A stretch of 21,010 bases of DNA from a virus. Shown here one piece after another: positions 7,317-13,908 of the stretch. A program made the translations under genes and the position numbers. The notes beneath the pieces are model-generated. The model did not search any database, was not told the origin of the DNA, and was given only the letters and a program-made list of their open reading frames with translations. Every line of letters begins with the position of its first letter. Position 1 is the first letter of the stretch. Location of the stretch: IMG/VR virus record IMGVR_UViG_3300021141_000068, positions 1 to 21,010 of that record; one strand, written 5' to 3'.

Positions 7317-9239
7317 TTAGTGGTTGAAATATTTGTTTGTATCTGCGTTGAACATCTGCGCATTGTTAGATGTTAGTATTGATACGTCCATCGAAACATC
7401 TGCTAACATAGGTAATTGTTTTTTAATATCCCACGAAAATTCTGCTGGATTGAAGTCAAACTTCAAAGAATTACATGCGCAATAAACTTTATCAAACATC
7501 TTTCCAACTGTTAGCTGAATCAAAGGACCTTTCACATATCCTGGTCCAGTAGGTGAGCCTACGGAAGTGATCTTAGCAAGGTTTTCTAGTTTCTGAAACA
7601 TTGTTGTTGCATTGCTCCATGCTACTACTTTGAAAGATAAACTCACATTACGCGTTACTCCTTTAAAAACCTTCAATGTATCTTGACGACCAACATAGTT
7701 TTGATCGCTCCAACTCGGGCTCCAGTTATCACTTAAAGAGGTAATTAAAGCTTTGAACTTTATACTTCCTCCAGATACTTTGTCTATTTGGAATGTGATA
7801 AAGTCAGATTGATCGTTTTCTGCGTTAGGTTTTACTCCTAAAACTCTTCTCTCTACGACACCTGGTTTAGTTGAATTTGCATCTGCATTCCATAAAGACG
7901 GAATACTTTGATTAACAACTCGTACGTTCCCCTCTGGTGCAAGACCTTGTCGACTATTAGCTCTCTCATACCTCCAACCTGTAATTGTACTTTTCAACAA
8001 CTCTTTAGCTTGAGCGTCGCTAAGTTGGTTCGTAAGTAATCTTGTTGCCGGAGACTCGACTGTGTTCAATCTGTTGGTTGCAAACCAATCCTCTCCTTGA
8101 GCTTTTAGTAAAGTTTGACCAAAGAAGTTTCTATTCTGAAAGTCGGTTACTGGTAAAAACGCAGAACCATGCTCTATTCTAGGTAGTAGTATTGACTTAG
8201 CTCTATTAGCTAGGTACTGGCTAGTCTGTAGCTGAACAGTTCCCTGATCAACTTGTGTATCATTAAATTGTACATTTACTAGTGTGACCGATCCTTGTTC
8301 AAAAACCAAACTACTAAAACCTGTTTGCTGTAAGGTAGGAGTCGTTGTTTCTGGATTAGGTAATTCAACTGGAGTTGCGGGCTTTGTATAACTTACCAAG
8401 TTACCTGCATTATCCAAAGTTAAGCCCTGAGCCAATCTAACCACCAACGGTGATATAGCTAGTACTGGAGCTAGTCCACCCTGCTCTTGGTTTGTAATTG
8501 GTTGGGTTAAATTAGTAACGGATGTATATCCTCCATTTGAGAATACAGCTCCTTGACCGTTTAATATAGCGTCTTGCGTTATGGGCTGACTAATTGTAGC
8601 TTGGGAGATAAACTGTCCGTTGGTAAAAAAAGTACCCTGCGCTACTAATACGTTCTGTGTTGGATTTTGTATGTTGGTTATTGAAGTGTAATTACCATTA
8701 GAAATTACTACTCCTTGATTCTGTAATGAATTAAACTGCCATGCACCAATAGTAGTACCTCCCTTATCTGCGACAAAGCTAAACTTAGGAACTTCAACAG
8801 TACTAGTGTGTTCAAATATGCTAGTTGGTTTAATCTTAATATAATCCGTATATGTGTCAGATAAAAAGAAGTGAGGTAGATGTGCTGTATTTTCAACCTT
8901 AGCTGACTGCTTTAGTCTATCTTCAAGCTGCATTGTTTGACCAAACTTGATTCCTGCAGTTGGTAATATGAACGATGTTAGTGATGGTGTGGTAAACCTA
9001 CCTAAGGTTGGTAACTCGTTTGCAGGTCTAGATTTTTGAAGAGCTTTTAATATTTCTTCATTTCTTCTGCGGTTATCTGGAATTGCTTTGAGTTCGATCT
9101 CAGTAGCACTTCTACCTTCAATAGTGTTTTTTAAATTAACTTCACCTTGAGCCGGCTCAGCTGATGGTCTTGCTGAGATGTTATTGTAGTTACTCGCTTT
9201 GAGTCTGTCTACTAAACTTATTGTCTTAAACGGCTTCAT
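7317..9239 (-). CDS. Tail/baseplate protein with internal repeats and a conserved C-terminal domain
   Basis: 640 residues. The C-terminal part (about 465-640) holds a conserved-looking domain: GGSIKFKALITSLSDNWSPSWSDQNYVGRQDTLKVFKGVTRNVSLSFKVVA, then QKLENLAKI, YVKGPLIQLTVGKMF and a VSMDVSI end. I associate this with tail-tube-initiator or baseplate proteins next to LysM and hub genes. Residues about 166-246 contain three imperfect copies of a unit like QGxxxSNGxYTSxTNxxxP, and a related QGSV/QGTV pair occurs near 310-335; this Asn/Gln/Thr-rich region looks like a beta-repeat. The gene starts one base after the tape measure's stop region and runs into the LysM gene. A gp48/gp54-like role at the tube-baseplate junction is plausible but inferred. 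Confidence 0.6.
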   Translation of the reverse strand: MKPFKTISLVDRLKASNYNNISARPSAEPAQGEVNLKNTIEGRSATEIELKAIPDNRRRNEEILKALQKSRPANELPTLGRFTTPSLTSFILPTAGIKFGQTMQLEDRLKQSAKVENTAHLPHFFLSDTYTDYIKIKPTSIFEHTSTVEVPKFSFVADKGGTTIGAWQFNSLQNQGVVISNGNYTSITNIQNPTQNVLVAQGTFFTNGQFISQATISQPITQDAILNGQGAVFSNGGYTSVTNLTQPITNQEQGGLAPVLAISPLVVRLAQGLTLDNAGNLVSYTKPATPVELPNPETTTPTLQQTGFSSLVFEQGSVTLVNVQFNDTQVDQGTVQLQTSQYLANRAKSILLPRIEHGSAFLPVTDFQNRNFFGQTLLKAQGEDWFATNRLNTVESPATRLLTNQLSDAQAKELLKSTITGWRYERANSRQGLAPEGNVRVVNQSIPSLWNADANSTKPGVVERRVLGVKPNAENDQSDFITFQIDKVSGGSIKFKALITSLSDNWSPSWSDQNYVGRQDTLKVFKGVTRNVSLSFKVVAWSNATTMFQKLENLAKITSVGSPTGPGYVKGPLIQLTVGKMFDKVYCACNSLKFDFNPAEFSWDIKKQLPMLADVSMDVSILTSNNAQMFNADTNKYFNH

Positions 9240-9240
9240 A

Positions 9241-11829
9241 TTATCTTACGTTTGATGTATTTAGGCCTAGTCGAACTATCTCTCCTACCTTTCTTCCGTC
9301 CATATTAATATCTCCACCCTTAGATGCAACCGATATTAGTTGATCCAACTTATCTGCTATTACTTGCATCTTATCCTCTTCTTCGCCGCCTCCGCCACCG
9401 CCCATCAATCCTGATAGTGCTGGAGCTACTGCTGCTAATCCTATTAATGCTCCAATAATTGGAAGTGCCATTAAACCACTCAGTGCCATCATACTCAAAC
9501 CTCCTGCAATTCCTAGTAACGATGCTCCGACCAATGCTAGTCCTGGACCAGCTGCTCCCAACGCTGATAGACTACTAACCATAGATCCGAGTGCATCCAT
9601 TTGAGCTATTAAACTTATTGCAGTCAATCCTGGTACCATTAAGGCTAATCCCGCTCCTGCTAATAGTAGACCTGGGAATGCAAATAATGCTGCTGCTCCA
9701 AGTGCCATCATTCCAACTCCCAACAGCAACAAGTCTCCCGACATAGGTGCTAATTGTAAAAGTGCAGGTGTAAATAGATCAAAACCTTTTGCAATTTCTT
9801 GGATAGCTTTACCTAGTATATATAAAGCGCCTGCCATTAATATCATTGCTGCAGCTCCTGCTAGGATTGCTATTGCTCCAACTCCACTAGTCATGATTGC
9901 TCCAACTAAAGCTAACGCTCCAACTAAAGCTAGCATACCTGTGATTGCCTTTCCTATTGAAGACCACTCAACTGTAGCAAACTCTTGAGCTGCTTTTGCA
10001 AATATAAACACTGCTGCTGCTGTTAAGACTAGTGCTGCGGCACCTGCTAGTAATTTTCCTGGATTGATCTTCTCTATTGATTTAGTTAATCCACCCGTAC
10101 TCTTACCTGCTCCTGCTGGAACTTTGGTAGCTGCCCCTGCAGCTTCTCCCATCTTACCTGCTGCTGCTCCTGCTGCTCCTAGTCCTTTTGCTGCTGCTCC
10201 TCCAGCACCAACTACTCCTTTAGCTGCGGCTGCTCCTCCACTCATAGCTCCTTGAGCTTTCGTCCAGAGCATATGTGCTTTTTCTGCTACCCACTGTGCT
10301 TTTTGTTTTACCCAATGTGCTGCCTCTATTGCAAAACCTTTTACTTTTTGCAAGTTACCATCCACTAAGAACTGAGTCCCTGATAATATCAACTCTGCAT
10401 TTTCTTTCATGAATCCAACTGCTGCTCCTCCGTACTCTATTAAACCACCCAAAGCATTTTCAGCCAAGTTTGTTCCTTCTCCAAAGTACTTGTTAGACTC
10501 CTCTTGTGCGTCAATAGACTTTTGCAACTCTTCTACTGACATCCCAGTCGCTTCAGCTAATGCCTTTTTCTGCATTACGTTCATTTTATCGAACTCTGCT
10601 GATCCACCTATATTCTTTAGTACCTCTGCTGTAGATCCTGCTAAATCTCCATTTAAGGCTAATTCCCTTGCTTTATCTAGATTAATCTCCTTACCTAACA
10701 ATACAGATGCTTCCATCTGTTTGTTAATACTGTCTTCGAAATTTAACAACCCATCAGCCATCTTAGATGCTGTAGCTATCTCAACTCCCATTTTATGCAA
10801 CTCGATCGCTGCTTTACCAAATCCTTCAGCTCCACCCTTACTATACAAAGCCATAGTACCAGCGTTAGCTGCCATATCTTTAAATACCTTACTACCAGCT
10901 ATACCCTGAGCTTCTGCCAAGTGTGCTGTATGCTCCATCGCAGCTGCTGCTGTTTCTGAAGTCTCTCCTGGTAGTTGTGATAGTGAGGCGTTAAGCTTCA
11001 TAGCCTCCTGTCCGGAAATACCTAGGTGATGTGCCATCGATCCAAGCTCGTTAACAGTCTCACTACTTAGAGCGTTGACGTTACCAAACTCTTGCACTAT
11101 TCCTTCCATGACACCCTTTGTGTCAGATAAGCCTAACATAGACTCAAAAGACATTCCTGTGAATTGAGCTGATACAGCTTGTCCTGCACTAAGTCCCATC
11201 TCACGGAAACCCTCAAAGCTTTCAACAGCTTTGTCTAGCTTTTCTATTATAGCATCAGCAAATAACGCTTTCGCCATTTCTGGTGTTCGAAGTTGATCTA
11301 TTAGCTCATCTGTAATTCCAATACGAGATTTAAGCTTTGCGTTTATCTCTTCAAACTTCTCCTTAACCTCATCCTGCTGCTGCTGAAGTGCTAATTGATC
11401 TTCTTCAATCTTTAACTGCTTAGCACGCTTTTCAGTCATCGCATCTATGATGGCTGGCATTTGTCGCATCTGATCTAATTGACCTTGCAACTCTATCCTC
11501 TCTAGGTTGGATAGGTTTTTATTTCTTAACTTACCTTGAAGCGATTGTATAGAATTAGCATTCTCTTGCTTAGCCATTTCAGCTAAGACTCTGAGCTCAG
11601 CTTCTCTAGTGCTAATACCTTTCGTCAGTGATTGGTTATATACTTTTTCATTAACCTCCCTTGCCTTCTGACCTTTAACAAAATCAGACATTTGAGTAGT
11701 CATGTCTTGCATAAAGTTTGCTCCCGAGAATCCTTCCTTAGATCCCATACCTATCCCCTTAGCAATTACGTCTGCAATTTGGGAGGCTAGATCTTTTGGT
11801 ATGTAATCTTCTGACTTAGGAGCTGCCAT
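9241..11829 (-). CDS. Tail tape measure protein
   Basis: 862 residues, the longest protein of the tail block and in the expected place between the small tail genes and the baseplate genes. It has a charged, coiled-coil N-terminal third (about 85-175, rich in Glu/Lys/Gln: LRNKNLSNLERIELQGQLDQMR..., EEDQLALQQQQDEVKEKFEEI), a mixed helical middle, an Ala/Gly-rich hinge (about 530-580), and strings of hydrophobic segments (about 590-810, e.g. LLAGAAALVLTAAAVFIF) that could insert in the host membrane during DNA delivery. A Gly/Glu stretch GGGGGGEEEDK precedes the C-terminus. Tape measures set tail length; the common 0.15 nm per residue rule suggests about 120-130 nm, as an inference only. Start ATG is 2 nt after the preceding stop. 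Confidence 0.88.
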   Translation of the reverse strand: MAAPKSEDYIPKDLASQIADVIAKGIGMGSKEGFSGANFMQDMTTQMSDFVKGQKAREVNEKVYNQSLTKGISTREAELRVLAEMAKQENANSIQSLQGKLRNKNLSNLERIELQGQLDQMRQMPAIIDAMTEKRAKQLKIEEDQLALQQQQDEVKEKFEEINAKLKSRIGITDELIDQLRTPEMAKALFADAIIEKLDKAVESFEGFREMGLSAGQAVSAQFTGMSFESMLGLSDTKGVMEGIVQEFGNVNALSSETVNELGSMAHHLGISGQEAMKLNASLSQLPGETSETAAAAMEHTAHLAEAQGIAGSKVFKDMAANAGTMALYSKGGAEGFGKAAIELHKMGVEIATASKMADGLLNFEDSINKQMEASVLLGKEINLDKARELALNGDLAGSTAEVLKNIGGSAEFDKMNVMQKKALAEATGMSVEELQKSIDAQEESNKYFGEGTNLAENALGGLIEYGGAAVGFMKENAELILSGTQFLVDGNLQKVKGFAIEAAHWVKQKAQWVAEKAHMLWTKAQGAMSGGAAAAKGVVGAGGAAAKGLGAAGAAAGKMGEAAGAATKVPAGAGKSTGGLTKSIEKINPGKLLAGAAALVLTAAAVFIFAKAAQEFATVEWSSIGKAITGMLALVGALALVGAIMTSGVGAIAILAGAAAMILMAGALYILGKAIQEIAKGFDLFTPALLQLAPMSGDLLLLGVGMMALGAAALFAFPGLLLAGAGLALMVPGLTAISLIAQMDALGSMVSSLSALGAAGPGLALVGASLLGIAGGLSMMALSGLMALPIIGALIGLAAVAPALSGLMGGGGGGEEEDKMQVIADKLDQLISVASKGGDINMDGRKVGEIVRLGLNTSNVR

Positions 11830-11831
11830 GC

Positions 11832-12167
11832 TTAACTAAAGTATTTTGCAAATGGACCTTTTCGTACATCGTACGCTAGTGTGTTCATAAATGCTTGTGG
11901 ATCTTTTTTAATCAAAGCAGTAGCTTTGGACATGAAATCCTTCTCACTCATGCCAAACTTTTTATGCAAACCCTTAAACTTTGGATCCGACATTAGCCTA
12001 GAGTATTGGTAATTCTTTACATTATCAAAATGCCCCTTTACAAAGTTGCTAACCTTATCGAGCATCCAGTTAACTACCGTCTCCTCAAGCATACCCTCAG
12101 CCATCTTTTTCTTGGCCAATCTCCGTATCTCTTGTCGTAGGGTTGTTTCAAAGTTTTGATTTCTCAT
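11832..12167 (-). CDS. Small basic tail-region protein, 111 aa
   Basis: I start this at 12167 (MRNQNFETTLRQEIRRLAKKKM), giving 111 residues, because a TATTTATA element lies at 12189-12182 and the alternative ATG at 12197 sits upstream of it, inside the terminator tail. The protein is helical and lysine-rich, with MLEETVVNWMLDKVSNFVKGHFDNVKNYQYSRLM and an end KGPFAKYFS. I recognise no family. The LRQEIRR start resembles the IRQEI start of the protein at 2757-2999. Its stop codon is 2 nt from the tape measure ATG, so it is cotranscribed and probably coupled with it. A tape-measure-associated or tail-assembly role is inferred from position. Confidence 0.6.
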   Translation of the reverse strand: MRNQNFETTLRQEIRRLAKKKMAEGMLEETVVNWMLDKVSNFVKGHFDNVKNYQYSRLMSDPKFKGLHKKFGMSEKDFMSKATALIKKDPQAFMNTLAYDVRKGPFAKYFS

Positions 12168-12181
12168 GCATTTACTTTTTA

Positions 12182-12189
12182 TATAAATA
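12182..12189 (-). promoter_or_regulatory. TATTTATA-type promoter element upstream of the tape measure operon
   Basis: Coding strand GGTTGATATTTATATAAAAAG, immediately after a strong intrinsic terminator and 14 nt before the ATG at 12167. A promoter is needed here to transcribe the tape measure and baseplate genes independently. It matches five other intergenic copies in the window. Confidence 0.55.
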
Positions 12190-12194
12190 TCAAC

Positions 12195-12224
12195 CAAAAA
12201 AGAAAGCCAACGCTTGGTTGGCTT
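12195..12224 (-). terminator. Intrinsic terminator after the 61-aa ORF
   Basis: On the minus strand AAGCCAAC - CAAGC - GTTGGCTT forms an 8-bp stem, followed by TCTTTTTTGG. It begins at the stop codon of the 61-residue ORF, so it closes the gp26-family transcript. Confidence 0.85.
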
Positions 12225-12408
12225 ATCTTCTAGATTTTGATCTTATTTCAGCAGCTTGTTGCTCTTGCTGTTCGTTTTCTTTTTTGCGGATGTCAACCAG
12301 TTTTAAATAAAAGTACCTTCGAAGGTGGACTGGAAGACAGTATAGTTCTGTATAACTCCATCCCATTTTTCCATAGTACATTAGATCAAAAATCTGATCT
12401 TGCATCAT
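12223..12408 (-). CDS. 61-aa tail-assembly-chaperone-like ORF, possibly a frameshift extension
   Basis: 61 residues: MMQDQIFDLMYYGKMGWSYTELYCLPVHLRRYFYLKLVDIRKKENEQQEQQ. The FDLMYYG...W...YxLPVHxRRxFYxKL pattern resembles the short proteins that follow gp26-family genes in T4-like environmental phages. The frame is open upstream only to 12441, and that 33-nt extension contains the second half of a T7 run at the end of the gp26-family gene. It therefore may be made both alone (two ATGs directly after a hairpin) and as a C-terminal extension of the upstream protein by a +1 or -2 shift. In many tailed phages the two ORFs between tube and tape measure are tail assembly chaperones joined this way. 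The basic, Gln/Glu-rich C-terminus is helical. Confidence 0.7.
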   Translation of the reverse strand: MMQDQIFDLMYYGKMGWSYTELYCLPVHLRRYFYLKLVDIRKKENEQQEQQAAEIRSKSRR

Positions 12409-12439
12409 GGGTCTATAACTAGACCCCAGGCCAAAAAAA
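12409..12439 (-). promoter_or_regulatory. Candidate programmed ribosomal frameshift site
   Basis: The upstream gene ends TTT TTT TGG CCT GGG GTC TAG. The T7 run is 12439-12433. Six nt later a perfect 7-bp hairpin GGGTCTA-GTTA-TAGACCC (12426-12409) begins, and the upstream stop codon lies inside it. A +1 slip re-pairs tRNA-Phe perfectly (TTT to TTT) and enters the frame of the 61-residue ORF, giving a 356-residue fusion (287 + 8 + 61). A -1 shift gives only about nine extra residues before TGA. The alternative is stop-start reinitiation. Confidence 0.55.
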
Positions 12440-13294
12440 TCCTACACCAATGGGCAATGCCATCTTTTCTTGCTCAAATTGACAGTGAGGACATTCGAAT
12501 CCAAAGGTTGTATCGATATCTGGAGTAACTTCTTTAAGGTACTTGCGTAATTCCAAAGAGTCACGTGATAGCATACTATCAACGAACTTATTGATAATTC
12601 CCTTATCCTCGTTTCCGTCTACAGCCACAATAAGGTGTTTCAATCGTGTAGATAGTTCTGGATCAATTCCAGAAACTCTACTTAATTTTTTATATCCCTT
12701 TACCGCTTCTTCAATCTTTTTCTCATCACCATGTGTTAAGAACTTTAAAGTAAGCTTGTTTTTTCCAATTGGAAGAGTGAATGTGTGAGTTGTTTGTCCT
12801 TTCTCAAAGCCTTCCCAGTTAATCGTTTTATCTTCAAAGTCTCCTAAATCAATTACGTGTGTTGACTTCTCTCCACAGCTTGGACATGGAATCTCTACCT
12901 CATAATCCTTACCATAAGCTAGAATACGAGCTGCAATAAAGATTGCATTTTTATCTACTGTAAGTAAGTCGTTGTAATTAATCTTAGTAACAATAAGTGA
13001 TTGTAATAGCTTATCGATTACTACTCCTTGTTTGATCAAGTTCTGAGATGATAAAATATCTTCCTCTTTAGCAGTCATGTATTTCATTTCAATCTTTCCT
13101 TCTGACAAAGGATGTCCTTCTGGGTAGAACCAACCTTTTGATGGTAATTCGATTACCTCTGTAGGTACGATGGATGGTGATGAATTGACTTCTAGTGTTC
13201 CCGTGTTAAGGGATTCTGCCATGAACTTGGCTTTGATTTCTTCGTCTGAGAGCATCTTTCCTGCTGGATACTCATCATTTACAACTTTTGACAT
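12419..13294 (-). CDS. gp26 / T4_baseplate-family tail assembly protein with zinc ribbon
   Basis: 291 residues. Residues about 47-110 carry the family signature IELPSKGWFYPEGHPLSEGKIEMKYMTAKEEDILSSQNLIKQG-VVIDKLLQSLI, which I recognise as the T4 gp26-type baseplate family (Pfam T4_baseplate). Two CxxC pairs, CPSC (137-140) and CPHC (268-271), would form a zinc ribbon. T4 gp26 is needed for baseplate hub assembly; the position between tail tube and tape measure is that of tail assembly chaperones in other phages, so a chaperone role is likely. It follows a terminator and a TATTTATA element 34 nt upstream of its ATG. Its 3' end overlaps the candidate frameshift site leading to the 61-residue ORF. 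Confidence 0.78.
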   Translation of the reverse strand: MSKVVNDEYPAGKMLSDEEIKAKFMAESLNTGTLEVNSSPSIVPTEVIELPSKGWFYPEGHPLSEGKIEMKYMTAKEEDILSSQNLIKQGVVIDKLLQSLIVTKINYNDLLTVDKNAIFIAARILAYGKDYEVEIPCPSCGEKSTHVIDLGDFEDKTINWEGFEKGQTTHTFTLPIGKNKLTLKFLTHGDEKKIEEAVKGYKKLSRVSGIDPELSTRLKHLIVAVDGNEDKGIINKFVDSMLSRDSLELRKYLKEVTPDIDTTFGFECPHCQFEQEKMALPIGVGFFWPGV

Positions 13295-13328
13295 AAATTA
13301 AAACTTTTTTAAGTAACTTTGATTCCTA

Positions 13329-13336
13329 TATAAATA
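13329..13336 (-). promoter_or_regulatory. TATTTATA-type promoter element upstream of the gp26-family gene
   Basis: Coding strand TTACATGCATATTTATATAG lies between the terminator after the tail tube gene and the ATG at 13294. The preceding TTACAT matches the flank of the copies at 3016 and 20419 (TTACATAC), supporting a shared, extended element. Confidence 0.55.
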
Positions 13337-13342
13337 TGCATG

Positions 13343-13377
13343 TAAAAAAGAAAAACCCCATCACAAGGATGGGGCTT
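13343..13377 (-). terminator. Intrinsic terminator after the tail tube gene
   Basis: On the minus strand GCCCCATC - CTTGT - GATGGGGT with a 7-bp GC-rich stem (13374-13368 with 13362-13356), then TTTTCTTTTTT. It lies 24 nt beyond the tube stop codon and ends the sheath-tube transcript. Confidence 0.9.
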
Positions 13378-13400
13378 AAATGTGTTACTATGTTTTGATC

Positions 13401-13889
13401 TTAGTATTCTAATACGCAGTAATCAACTCCTAGTGTTAAAGATATCTCAACTGGTGTCTCTGTTGACCAGTCCATATCTCCAAACGTTGCAGTTTTGATA
13501 TATGCACCTTTTACTTTCCAGTTTTCTACTTTATCTCCTACTGGTCCAAGTACGAAGATATCAAAATCTCTTTTGTAGAAATCTGCATACCCATCACGAC
13601 CTGTTACTGATTCGTGAGATACACGTACCCATTCCATTACTGATTGAGCTCCTGATGGTACGATTGCGTCGTACATAGAGATTGTAATGTCATTCCACTT
13701 ACACTTCCCTTTCATCTTGCGGATAATGTTAATGTGGTCTAATACAACTTCTCCACACTCAATACCTGGACGAGACACTTTCTTACACAAGAATGCTGGA
13801 ATGCCTTCTACAGATAAGATGAATCTATTCTGTACCTTAGGCTCGTAAGGTGTGTAGAAGATTTCGTTATTTTCAATTAAATTTGCCAT
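13401..13889 (-). CDS. 19: Tail tube protein (gp19-like)
   Basis: 162 residues, the same size as T4 gp19 (163). The N-terminal region has YTPYEPKVQNRFILSVEGIPAFLCKKVSRPGI; the middle is IIRKMKGKCKWNDITISMYDAIVPSGAQSVMEWV; the end is WKVKGAYIKTATFGDMDWSTETPVEISLTLGVDYCVLEY. The signature RF-specific-G-P pattern, W-D-I-T-M-D segment and the strand near the C-terminus match the T4 tail-tube family. It polymerises as stacked hexamers inside the sheath. It is encoded 19 nt downstream of the sheath gene, with no Shine-Dalgarno (leader ATATAAAAGACAG). The strong terminator that follows allows sheath and tube to be made at high level as a pair. Confidence 0.93.
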   Translation of the reverse strand: MANLIENNEIFYTPYEPKVQNRFILSVEGIPAFLCKKVSRPGIECGEVVLDHINIIRKMKGKCKWNDITISMYDAIVPSGAQSVMEWVRVSHESVTGRDGYADFYKRDFDIFVLGPVGDKVENWKVKGAYIKTATFGDMDWSTETPVEISLTLGVDYCVLEY

Positions 13890-13908
13890 CTGTCTTTTAT
13901 ATTAAGTA

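Noticed and set aside
8708-8896. Minus-strand 62-codon frame inside the 640-aa protein
   Set aside because: Alternative-frame read of the main protein, leucine/isoleucine-rich by composition only.
9361-10255. GCTGCTGC/AGCTGCTG-rich stretches as repeats or a CRISPR-like array
   Set aside because: They are codon-level repeats of Ala/Gly runs in the tape measure, with no regular unit and spacer structure.
10409-10909. Plus-strand 166-codon open frame within the tape measure gene
   Set aside because: Antisense shadow of the helical, Ala/Ser-rich tape measure; low-complexity product, no leader, no family resemblance.
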